From Terriglobia bacterium (GTDB lineage Bacteria > Acidobacteriota > Terriglobia > Bryobacterales > Bryobacteraceae): DNA of 34,079 bases. The stretch is from NCBI GenBank assembly GCA_020073365.1, contig JAIQFL010000095.1, positions 1 through 34,079 on the forward strand. Reading direction: 5' to 3'. Each line of letters opens with the position of its first letter. Within the stretch, counting starts at the first letter, position 1. The notes beneath the pieces are model-generated. The model worked only from the letters and a program-made list of their open reading frames with translations. It had not been told where the DNA came from and made no database searches. The translations under genes were made by a program, and so were the position numbers. Positions 16,491-23,801 of this stretch are shown here, in pieces.

Positions 16491-16519
16491 GGGTAAGGAT
16501 TACCCCTATTCATGGGTAA
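16491..16519. terminator. GGGTAA/TTACCC hairpins after thrC
   Basis: GGGTAA (16491-16496), TTACCC (16500-16505) and GGGTAA (16514-16519) allow two alternative stems just past the thrC stop on the minus strand. There is no clear T-tract, so a terminator role is only possible; an attenuator-like switch cannot be excluded. Confidence 0.3.
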
Positions 16520-16526
16520 TGAAAAT

Positions 16527-17834
16527 CTAACTACTTAAGAATGTGGCGATCCGCTCGATATCGTAGGGCAGTAGTACAGGTTTATTGCCTAGATTCGGGA
16601 CAACTTGTGTCCCATCTGCGGCGAGCAGTGCTCCCGTATGGTACTTATAGGAGTAATCGGAGTCTTTGAGTATATTTCCAGTAAGAACCGCCACGACATC
16701 CCCATCGGGCGCCATCCCGCCAGCCGCCACCAGCTTCAGAATCCCAGCCAAAGTTGCCGCCGAAGCCGGTTCGCAGCCGATTCCACACTGCCCGATCACT
16801 GCCTTCGCGTCGGCAATTTCCTGTTCCGTTACGGTTTCGACCACTCCTCCGGAAACCTCCACCTCGTACAGCGCCTTAGGCCAGGAAACGGGGTCGCCGA
16901 TCTTAATTGCCGTAGCGAGGGTTTGGGGATGCTCCACGGGAATGAGGCGAGATCGATCCTGCGCCCGCATCAAATCATAGAACGGGGCCGCGCCCGCAGC
17001 CTGAATCACGGCCAGCCGGGGCAAGCGGTCAATCAGGCCCAGTTCCTTCATCTCTCGGAACGCCTTGCCAAATGCCGAGGTGTTTCCCAGGTTGCCACCC
17101 GGCAGCACCACCCAATCCGGCACGCTCCAATCCCGCTGGTCCATCAGTTCCAGCATGATGGTCTTCTGACCTTCGATGCGGAACGGATTGATGGAATTCA
17201 ACAGGTAAATGTCCAGCCGCTCGGCAAGTTGACGCACCAGCGCCAGGATCTGGTCGAAGTTGGCCTCCACCTGAAGCGTGCGAGCGCCGTACTCCAACGC
17301 TTGTGCCAGTTTCCCGAACGAGATGTTTCCGTGCGGGAGAAAGATGAGTGGCTGAAGCCCCGCGGCGCTGGCATAAGCCGCCATGGATGCCGACGTATTT
17401 CCGGTGGAGACACAGGCCACTCGCGATAACCCCAGCCGGAGCGCCTGCGCCACGCCGCAGGTCATGCCGTTGTCCTTGAAGGAGCCCGTGGGATTGAACC
17501 CCTGGTGCTTGAAGGACAGGTGGTCGAGGCCTCCGAACCGCGCGGCGCGGGGCGCATCGAGGAGGGGCGTGTTGCCTTCGCGGAGAGTGACCACGCGGCT
17601 GTAATCCGGAAGGAACGGGAGAAACTCGCGGTAGCGCCACACGCCGCTCTGCTCCAAGGGCGCGTTCGAGGTGCGCCGATCGCGCCAGAGGGCCTTGAGC
17701 TCGGCGGCGGATTGCTCCGGTTTGGGATAAACGGCTTCGAGCAATCCCCCGCAGCTTGGGCAGTTGTAGATCACCTCGGTGATGGGGAAACGCGCGTGGC
17801 ACCGCGCTTCAAAACAGGCAAGCTCCGCTGGCAT
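16527..17834 (-). CDS. thrC: Threonine synthase
   Basis: 435 residues; PLP enzyme making threonine from O-phosphohomoserine. An N-terminal zinc-ribbon-like cysteine set (Cys7, Cys12, Cys25, Cys28 in YNCPSCGG) is followed by the fold-type II core with REGNTPLL (85-92), the PLP lysine in TGSFKDNGM (Lys120), the SVASTGN-like CVSTGNTSAS, and the glycine loop LPGGNLGN. The ATG 17834 start is supported by TATAAT 8 nt upstream. It stands alone, not next to thrA or thrB. Confidence 0.94.
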   Translation of the reverse strand: MPAELACFEARCHARFPITEVIYNCPSCGGLLEAVYPKPEQSAAELKALWRDRRTSNAPLEQSGVWRYREFLPFLPDYSRVVTLREGNTPLLDAPRAARFGGLDHLSFKHQGFNPTGSFKDNGMTCGVAQALRLGLSRVACVSTGNTSASMAAYASAAGLQPLIFLPHGNISFGKLAQALEYGARTLQVEANFDQILALVRQLAERLDIYLLNSINPFRIEGQKTIMLELMDQRDWSVPDWVVLPGGNLGNTSAFGKAFREMKELGLIDRLPRLAVIQAAGAAPFYDLMRAQDRSRLIPVEHPQTLATAIKIGDPVSWPKALYEVEVSGGVVETVTEQEIADAKAVIGQCGIGCEPASAATLAGILKLVAAGGMAPDGDVVAVLTGNILKDSDYSYKYHTGALLAADGTQVVPNLGNKPVLLPYDIERIATFLSS

Positions 17835-17842
17835 GAAGACCC

Positions 17843-17848
17843 ATTATA
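17843..17848 (-). promoter_or_regulatory. -10 box of thrC
   Basis: A perfect minus-strand TATAAT ending 8 nt before ATG 17834. No Shine-Dalgarno can fit, so a leaderless thrC mRNA is predicted. Confidence 0.6.
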
Positions 17849-18041
17849 GGGATCTCCACGCCCGCGGTTGCAAGACCACCGTCCAGGCGGGCTCAGGCGG
17901 TAAACCCCTCCTCTACCGCTCGGACTTCTGGCAGCTTGAAACGGCATCGGAGCCGCGTGTCCGCGCAAGTTGACGCGCCTGCGCAGGTGCAGGCTCTGAA
18001 TCGAAACCAGCTATACTCGGATTGGAGCCCGCCGCACTTCC

Positions 18042-18434
18042 ATGACACCCGAAGATCTCGACCAAATCACCGCCGCCCTCGACCAGCGATTCACGCAACG
18101 CCTGGACCGCGCCGTCGAGTCCATCTCCGCCGCCCTCGACCAGCGATTCACGCAACGCCTGGACCGCGCGGTCGAGTCCATCGCCACGGAAATTTCCGGT
18201 CTCCGCGCCGAAATGAACGACCGCTTCGAAAGCGTCAACCGCCGCATCGATCGACTCGCGGAAAACGTCACCGGCATCAACACCCAACTCTCGGCCATTA
18301 ACCAGCAGTTCGCCGGAATGAGCCGCTGGGCCGACTCGCTCGACACCGACAACCAGAAAATCCACGAGAGCCTCCACCAGCACGAACAACGCATCGCCCG
18401 GCTGGAGCGCGACCTTCACCCCGATCAGCATTGA
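18042..18434 (+). CDS. Coiled-coil protein with a 19-residue tandem duplication
   Basis: 130 residues, predicted soluble and almost wholly helical. Residues about 11-48 are two copies of a 19-residue unit (AALDQRFTQRLDRAVESIS then the same ending IA). Then come heptads such as LRAEMNDRFESVNRRIDRLAENV and a C-terminal LHQHEQRIARLERDL. A GGAG lies about 14 nt before ATG 18042 and a TATACT at 18012-18017 can serve as -10. No enzymatic motif is seen. It resembles small helical bundle or prefoldin-like proteins common in this lineage (recollection, unsearched). The function is unknown. Confidence 0.7.
   Translation: MTPEDLDQITAALDQRFTQRLDRAVESISAALDQRFTQRLDRAVESIATEISGLRAEMNDRFESVNRRIDRLAENVTGINTQLSAINQQFAGMSRWADSLDTDNQKIHESLHQHEQRIARLERDLHPDQH
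18072..18185 (+). repeat. 57-nt direct tandem repeat (2 copies)
   Basis: Copies start at 18072 and 18129 with GCCGCCCTCGACCAGCG and differ at about two positions, one of them synonymous. The near-identity points to a recent in-frame duplication of 19 codons within the coiled-coil gene. Confidence 0.9.
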
Positions 18435-18500
18435 CCGCGTCGCCGCGGACTACACGCGTGCTCGGAAACACCGCCAGGGAGCCAACCCGCTGGAAAGCCC

Positions 18501-18506
18501 TATTAT
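18501..18506 (+). promoter_or_regulatory. -10 box of the MDR dehydrogenase
   Basis: TATTAT (overlapping TATAAG at 18504) ending 6 nt before ATG 18513, again predicting a leaderless transcript. Confidence 0.45.
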
Positions 18507-18512
18507 AAGGGC

Positions 18513-19475
18513 ATGCTGGCAGTCCACCTGGAAAACGGCGCCGTCTCCACGCGCGAAGTACCGCTTCCGTTCCGTCCGGAGGGGTTCGCGTTGCTGCGTC
18601 TTCTGGTGGGAGGCATCTGTAACACCGATCTGGAACTGCAGCGAGGCTACTACGGATTCTCCGGCATTCCCGGGCACGAGTTCGTGGCGGAGGTTGCGGA
18701 AGCCGATACGCCTTCGCTGGTAGGCAAACGGGTGGTGGGCGAAATCAACCTGGCGTGCGGGAGTTGCGAATGGTGCGGCAAGGGCCTTGGCCGCCACTGC
18801 CCCACGCGAACGGTGCTGGGGATTGTGAGGCATCCGGGAGCCTTCGAGGACTTCTTCACTCTCCCGGAGCGCAATCTGCACGTGGTGCCCGATGGCATTC
18901 CGCTGGAGCGCGCCGTGTTCGCGGAGCCTCTGGCGGCGGCCTGCGAGATCCTGGACCAGGTGCGGATTCCGCGCGGGGAGGCGGTGGCGGTGCTGGGCGA
19001 CGGCAAACTCGGCCTGCTGATTGCGCTGGTGCTCCACCAGCACGGCTGCCAGGTCCACCAATTCGGACGCCATCCGGAGAAGCTTCGGATTTCCTCCGCG
19101 GCAGGCGTGACCGTGGAACTCTCCAGCGGGAGAGTGCCCATTGCCGAGTACGACTGGGTGGTTGAGGCTACGGGAAATCCGGAGGGACTGCGCTCGGCTG
19201 TCGCGATGGCTCGGCCCCGCGGCACGGTCGTTCTGAAGTCCACGGTTCATGGCACGGTCGAGATCGATACCGCCCCGATCATTGTCAATGAGATCACGCT
19301 GGTGGGTTCGCGGTGCGGGCGCATGGAAGCGGCCCTGCCGCTATTGGAGCAGGGGCTTATTCCGGTGGAGAAAATGATCGACGGCGATTGTCAGCTGCAG
19401 GATGCGGACAGGGCGTTTGCGCGCGCCGCGGAGCCCGGCGCATTGAAGATTCTACTCCGCCCTCCCCGGGTGTAG
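18513..19475 (+). CDS. Zinc-dependent MDR alcohol dehydrogenase
   Basis: 320 residues; cytosolic NAD(P)-dependent medium-chain dehydrogenase. Catalytic-zinc ligands are Cys36 (GGICNTDLE), His55-Glu56 (PGHEFVAEV) and probably Glu138 (AEPLAAA). The structural-zinc lobe is complete with Cys82, Cys85, Cys88 and Cys96. The Rossmann nucleotide loop is VLGDGKLGLL (160-169). Length is slightly short for the family (about 340-350). The substrate, a sugar alcohol or other polyol, cannot be fixed; no sugar operon is attached. Confidence 0.9.
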   Translation: MLAVHLENGAVSTREVPLPFRPEGFALLRLLVGGICNTDLELQRGYYGFSGIPGHEFVAEVAEADTPSLVGKRVVGEINLACGSCEWCGKGLGRHCPTRTVLGIVRHPGAFEDFFTLPERNLHVVPDGIPLERAVFAEPLAAACEILDQVRIPRGEAVAVLGDGKLGLLIALVLHQHGCQVHQFGRHPEKLRISSAAGVTVELSSGRVPIAEYDWVVEATGNPEGLRSAVAMARPRGTVVLKSTVHGTVEIDTAPIIVNEITLVGSRCGRMEAALPLLEQGLIPVEKMIDGDCQLQDADRAFARAAEPGALKILLRPPRV

Positions 19476-19531
19476 TTGGAACGGCTGAGCCACGGTCTTA
19501 GTGTCAGCGGGCGTTCAACCGCAAAATCCGA

Positions 19532-20992
19532 ATGAAATCACAGAGGGCCTGGCGCCTCCCTGGGAGCGTCTCCAGATGGCGGGAGCGCGCCTGTGCCGTG
19601 TTGGTCGCCGCCTACTTCTTCTATTTCGCCGCCGATACCGTGAAGGTCCTGTTTGCGCCGGATGACATGATGAATATGGCGGCTTATTGGAGACTCACAC
19701 CGTGGCGGATCGTGTTGTCGCTTGTTATGCCATGGCGCGGCTTCTACCGGCCGATGGCGGCCCTGTACTACGTGCCCCTGCACTACTTCTTCGGACTAAG
19801 TCCGGCGCCATACCACATAGTGCTCTTACTCGTGTTACTGGCCGGCGTGTATCTGACTTATCGTCTCGCCGTGGTTCTGCGTGTGGACAGACTGACTGCC
19901 GGCCTGGCCGCATTGATCGTTTGCTTTCATACGGGCATTGCAAACCTCTACTACAATACGGCATTCATCTACGACGCATTGTGCGGGCTATTCTACCTGT
20001 CCGCCCTGGTCTATTACGTGCACATTCGGGAAAGCGGGCGCGCGCTTCGCGGCCGGGAGATTGGATGGTTTCTGGCGCTCAGCCTGTTCGCGCTGGATGC
20101 GAAAGAGATGGCCGTCACTCTTCCGATCGTCCTGGTGGCTTATGAATGGAGCTACCAGCGCGCGGCTGTTCCGAAGTGGGGCCGAATTGGCGTGTGGTTT
20201 CGCGGTCCCGGCCGCGCGATCGCGCTGGCGGGCACTCTCGACCTCGCATATTGCTATGGCAAGGCTTTCGGGCGGGACGCGCTGATGAAACAGGCGGCCT
20301 ACGCGCCAGTCATCTCGCTGGCGCGATTGGAAACCTTTCAGGCCAGATCTCTGGGCGAACTGTTTTTGGCTTGGGGCCAATTCCACATGCGCGGAGTGTT
20401 GCTGTTGTGGTTCACGGTGTTCTATCTCGCCTGGCGCCTCAATCGTCCGGTGTTGTGGTTCTGCTGGTTGTTCGTTGCGGTGACGCCCCTGCCCATCGAG
20501 TTTCTGGAAGGCCGCGGCGGCGCCTGCCTGTATGTGCCGCTGTTGGGGTGGGCGATCTTCGCCGCGGTGATCTTTCGAGAGATCGTCAAAGTGCTGTCAT
20601 GCGTGCTCGCGGGCGATCCGGTACTTCGCCACCTCGGCGCGCAGTCGATCTGCGCGATCCTGATCGCCACAGGCATGTTCCTGTGGGCGGCGGAAAACCG
20701 GCGATTGAAGGAATCGTACGTGCGGCCGTCGATGTCGGCACTCGGCAAACCGACTTGGGAGGTGATTCAGCAAATGGACGAGCTGCGTCCCAAGGTTCGT
20801 CCCCACAGCCGCATTGTGTTTCTGAACGATCCCTTCGAAGGATGGGACATGGCGTTTATTGCCGAGTTGTGGTTTCGGGATCGAAGCCTGGAGATCAGGC
20901 TCGACAGGAAAACGCCCTCCACTCGGGAAGAGCTGGCGCAAGCGGACCACGTGTTCACCTTCGCGAACGGGAAACTGGTTCAGGTGCGATAG
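19532..20992 (+). CDS. GT-C-like polytopic membrane protein
   Basis: 486 residues with roughly ten hydrophobic segments and a soluble C-terminal tail of about 110 residues. After the first TM comes an acidic pair (FAPDDMMNM), the usual place of the catalytic acid in GT-C (PMT-like) transferases. RPMAALYYVPLHYFFGLSP, FHTGIANLYYNTAF and ALDAKEMAVTLPIVL are patterns seen in dolichyl/undecaprenyl-sugar-using proteins. It may move a sugar from a lipid carrier to a protein or glycan outside the membrane; this is inference. The 3' end overlaps the converging aguA by 38 bp. Confidence 0.72.
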   Translation: MKSQRAWRLPGSVSRWRERACAVLVAAYFFYFAADTVKVLFAPDDMMNMAAYWRLTPWRIVLSLVMPWRGFYRPMAALYYVPLHYFFGLSPAPYHIVLLLVLLAGVYLTYRLAVVLRVDRLTAGLAALIVCFHTGIANLYYNTAFIYDALCGLFYLSALVYYVHIRESGRALRGREIGWFLALSLFALDAKEMAVTLPIVLVAYEWSYQRAAVPKWGRIGVWFRGPGRAIALAGTLDLAYCYGKAFGRDALMKQAAYAPVISLARLETFQARSLGELFLAWGQFHMRGVLLLWFTVFYLAWRLNRPVLWFCWLFVAVTPLPIEFLEGRGGACLYVPLLGWAIFAAVIFREIVKVLSCVLAGDPVLRHLGAQSICAILIATGMFLWAAENRRLKESYVRPSMSALGKPTWEVIQQMDELRPKVRPHSRIVFLNDPFEGWDMAFIAELWFRDRSLEIRLDRKTPSTREELAQADHVFTFANGKLVQVR

Positions 20993-21977
20993 CCGCCGGC
21001 TGCTGCTGGGTCATGCAATGCAGCGCGCCCAGGCCCAGAATCAGGTCCGTACAATTGATGCCGGTTACTTCGCGGCCGGCAAACACGCGCGCTAGGCGGG
21101 CCAGCGCGACGCGGTCGTTCGGGTCGTTGAAGGTAGGTGCCAGGACCAGGCCATTGGCGACGTAGAAGTTCGCATAGCTGGCCGGCAGGCGCTGGCCCGC
21201 GAAAATCAGCGGCTGCGGCATGGGGAGTTTCACGACTTCGAGACCCGCTGAACGCAGAATCGCGGCGTTTTCCCGCAGCGGCTCGAAGTTGGGGTCCGAG
21301 CGGTCTAACTCCGCAGAGAGCACCACCGTCTCGGGCCCCACGAACCGGGCCACGTCGTCGATGTGGCCATGCGTATCGTCGCCGGCGATGCCGCGGCGCA
21401 GCCAGATCACGCGTTCGGCGCCCAGATAGCGGCCGAGCATCCGCTCGATCTCGCGGCGAGTCATTCCCGGATTGCGCGCCTGCACGGGGCTCAACAGGCA
21501 CTCCTCGGTGGTCAGCAGCAGCCCCGTTCCATTGACATCGATGCTGCCGCCCTCCAGCACCATGGGGGCCGTCCACGCCGGGAGTTGGAGCCGCGCGGAC
21601 AACCGGGCGGGCACGGCGGCATCGAGCTGCCAGTCGTCATATTTGGCCCAGGCGTTGAACCGCCACGCCGTCAGCGCCACGTTTCCACGGAGGTTCTTTA
21701 CGAACAGCGGACCGTAGTCGCGGGTCCAGACACGGTTGGTAGGGCATGGGAAAAACTCCACGGCATCCAGGTGCGCGCCCACGTTGCGGAGCACGCGCCG
21801 CGCCTGCTCTTCCAGCGCGCGGTCATTGACCAGGATCCGAACCCTCTCCACACGGCTCAGTTTTCGGACGATCTCGCCGTACACCCACGGGATGGGCGCG
21901 AACCGCCCGGGCCAGTCCTCGCGATTGTGCGGCCAGGCGATCCAGGTGGCTTCATGCGGCTCCCACTCGGCGGGCAT
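20955..21977 (-). CDS. aguA: Agmatine deiminase
   Basis: 340 residues from ATG 21977 (upstream in-frame codons come from a repeat and lack a plausible start). It hydrolyses agmatine to N-carbamoylputrescine. Family marks: MPAEWEPHEATWIAWPHN at the start, RVWTRDYGPLFV, VLEGGSIDVNG, GDDTHGHIDDVARFV and the nucleophile Cys321 in LHCMTQQQPA near the end. The fold is the guanidine-modifying pentein. It follows aguB on the same strand 95 bp away, giving the two steps from agmatine to putrescine. The C-terminal tail overlaps the opposing membrane-protein gene. Confidence 0.95.
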   Translation of the reverse strand: MPAEWEPHEATWIAWPHNREDWPGRFAPIPWVYGEIVRKLSRVERVRILVNDRALEEQARRVLRNVGAHLDAVEFFPCPTNRVWTRDYGPLFVKNLRGNVALTAWRFNAWAKYDDWQLDAAVPARLSARLQLPAWTAPMVLEGGSIDVNGTGLLLTTEECLLSPVQARNPGMTRREIERMLGRYLGAERVIWLRRGIAGDDTHGHIDDVARFVGPETVVLSAELDRSDPNFEPLRENAAILRSAGLEVVKLPMPQPLIFAGQRLPASYANFYVANGLVLAPTFNDPNDRVALARLARVFAGREVTGINCTDLILGLGALHCMTQQQPAAIAPEPVSRSRR

Positions 21978-21993
21978 GCGGAAGCCTCGGCCT

Positions 21994-22062
21994 GGTTGGG
22001 CATGCTTTAGCTTGGCAATCTCTGCTTGTGGTGTTGGAGGGCAAGCTAAAGCATGGCCTACC
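21994..22062. repeat. Inverted repeat with CATGCTTTAGCTTG arms
   Basis: The left arm (21994-22016) and right arm (22041-22062) pair over about 22 bp with two or three mismatches around CATGCTTTAGCTTG / CAAGCTAAAGCATG, with a 24-bp loop. It fills most of the aguB-aguA gap. It is a second, unrelated palindrome family in this window; only one copy is seen here. It may act as an mRNA-stability or attenuating hairpin in the agu transcript. Confidence 0.8.
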
Positions 22063-22072
22063 GTTCTGCTCT

Positions 22073-22954
22073 TCAATCGATCACCCGGTTCAAAATGGGA
22101 GCGTAGGCGTCGATCCGGCGGTCGCGCAGAAAGGGCCAGTTGCGGCGCACTTCCTCGATGCGCCGCGGGTCGCACTCCACGATGAGAGTCTCTTCCCTAT
22201 CGCTGCCGGCTTCGGCGAGGACCTGTCCGAACGGATCGGCGACGAACGATCCGCCCCAAAACTCCAGGCCGCGCTCCGGCGGTCCTTCGTAGCCCACTCG
22301 ATTGACGGCCGCGACATAGAGCCCGTTGGCTATGGCGTGTGAGCGCTGGATAGTACGCCACGCGTCATGCTGGGCTTCGCCGTGCCGGGCCTTCTCCGAG
22401 GGGTGCCAGCCGATGGCCGTGGGATAGAAGAGCACCTGGGCGCCGCCCAGAGCGGCGATTCGGGCAGCCTCGGGATACCACTGGTCCCAGCAGACCAACG
22501 GCGCGACGCGCGCATAGCGGGTGTCGAAGCAGCAAAAGCCCAGATCCCCGGGAGTGAAGTAATACTTCTCGAAGTAGAGAGGGTCGTCGGGGATGTGCAT
22601 CTTGCGGTAGGTCCCGAGCAACGAGCCATCGGCATCCAGGACCAGTGCGGTATTGTGATAGACCCCCGCGGCACGCCGCTCGAAGACCGACCCGACGATG
22701 GCCACCGAAAGCTCCCGTGCCAGCCGGGAAAAGCTCTCGCTGGTCGGCCCCGGCACGGGTTCGGCCAGGTCGAAGAGGTCCGCGTTTTCCTCGCGGCAGA
22801 AGTACTGTGAGCGGAACAGTTCCTGCACGCAGACGATCTGCGCACCCTTGCCGGCAGCCTCGCGGATGCGCCATTCGGCCTTGGCGAGGTTCTCGTTGGG
22901 GTCCTTCGCGCAGGCCATTTGGATCAGGCCGATGCGGAATTTCGCATGGTGCAC
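22073..22954 (-). CDS. aguB: N-carbamoylputrescine amidase
   Basis: 293 residues from GTG 22954, chosen because TACAAT ends 6 nt upstream and the protein then starts directly at the family's HHAKFRIGLIQMAC strand. Nitrilase-superfamily catalytic set: Glu45 (CVQELF), Lys118 (YRKMHIPD) and Cys155 (PLVCWDQWYPEAAR). It converts N-carbamoylputrescine to putrescine, CO2 and ammonia. The aguB-type PDDPLYFEKYYFTPGD loop supports this subfamily over other nitrilases. It is first in the agu operon and divergent from a HAD phosphatase. Confidence 0.94.
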   Translation of the reverse strand: MHHAKFRIGLIQMACAKDPNENLAKAEWRIREAAGKGAQIVCVQELFRSQYFCREENADLFDLAEPVPGPTSESFSRLARELSVAIVGSVFERRAAGVYHNTALVLDADGSLLGTYRKMHIPDDPLYFEKYYFTPGDLGFCCFDTRYARVAPLVCWDQWYPEAARIAALGGAQVLFYPTAIGWHPSEKARHGEAQHDAWRTIQRSHAIANGLYVAAVNRVGYEGPPERGLEFWGGSFVADPFGQVLAEAGSDREETLIVECDPRRIEEVRRNWPFLRDRRIDAYAPILNRVID

Positions 22955-22960
22955 AGGACT

Positions 22961-22966
22961 ATTGTA
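22961..22966 (-). promoter_or_regulatory. -10 box of aguB
   Basis: Minus-strand TACAAT ending 6 nt before GTG 22954; predicts a leaderless aguBA mRNA. Confidence 0.55.
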
Positions 22967-23046
22967 GCGGGGTCGTCCGGCGGTCAAATTGGGTTTCGAC
23001 TGGCTTCCGTTCGCTAGGGCGGGCACACCGCTTATGGGCTTCGTCG

Positions 23047-23052
23047 TATGAT
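23047..23052 (+). promoter_or_regulatory. -10 box of the HAD phosphatase
   Basis: TATGAT ending 5 nt before the TTG at 23058. This favours 23058 over the TTG at 23052, which lies inside the -10 box. Confidence 0.4.
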
Positions 23053-23057
23053 TGCTC

Positions 23058-23741
23058 TTGACCTACCGCGCACTGGTTCTGTTCGATATCGACGGCACGC
23101 TGGTCCGGCGGGCCGGCCCCCATCACCGCGAAGCGCTGGTGCATGCCGTCCGGCGGGTCACGGGACTCGAAACCACCACCGACGATATCCCGGTGCATGG
23201 GATGCTCGATCCCGATATTGTCGCCATCATGATGCACCGCGCGGGCGCCTCCCGCTCACGGATTGGCGACGCGATGCCCGAAATCGTGCGCGCGGCGGAG
23301 CGTCACTACCAGCGAGTGTGCCCGGCGCTCCACGACAAACACTGCCCGGGAGTGGCGCCGCTGCTCGAGCGGCTGACGCGGCGCAACATCCTGCTCGGGC
23401 TGGTGACCGGGAACCTGACACGCATCGGCTGGCGAAAACTGGAGCGTGCCGGCCTGCGGGACTACTTCCGCTTCGGAGCGTTCGGTGAAATGGCCAAGAC
23501 CAGGGCGGGCCTGGCGAAGATTGCCATCCGGGAGGCCCGCGCCCACGGTTGGATTACCCGCGGCACGCCCGTTTCCCTGGTTGGCGACGCCCCCGCCGAT
23601 ATCCTGGCAGCCCGGCGGAATCACATCCGTGCCATCTCCGTAGCGACGGGTCTCACAACTACGGACGAGTTGCTGGCGGAACGGCCCGACATCCTGCTGC
23701 CCGACCTTCGCTTGCTGCGCCTCAAAATGGTGGAAGGTTAG
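23058..23741 (+). CDS. HAD-superfamily phosphatase (Gph-like)
   Basis: 227 residues. HAD motif I is FDIDGTL with nucleophile Asp10 and Asp12; motif II is the TGN of LGLVTGNLTR; motif III is Lys in EMAKTRAGL; motif IV is VGDAPADILAARRN. The alpha-helical C1 cap between motifs I and II is that of phosphoglycolate-phosphatase-like enzymes, so a small phosphorylated metabolite is the likely substrate. It is divergent from aguB across about 100 bp. The start is uncertain (TTG 23052 or 23058). Confidence 0.85.
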   Translation: MTYRALVLFDIDGTLVRRAGPHHREALVHAVRRVTGLETTTDDIPVHGMLDPDIVAIMMHRAGASRSRIGDAMPEIVRAAERHYQRVCPALHDKHCPGVAPLLERLTRRNILLGLVTGNLTRIGWRKLERAGLRDYFRFGAFGEMAKTRAGLAKIAIREARAHGWITRGTPVSLVGDAPADILAARRNHIRAISVATGLTTTDELLAERPDILLPDLRLLRLKMVEG

Positions 23742-23801
23742 GGCCCGTCACCGGTCTTAATGAGGTGTTATACACTAGTCAAGTTACAAACAGGGACCAT
23801 C

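Noticed and set aside
20146..21165. 339-codon plus-strand frame overlapping the GT-C-like gene and aguA
   Set aside because: Arg/Gly-rich, without domain signal; both overlapped genes are better supported.
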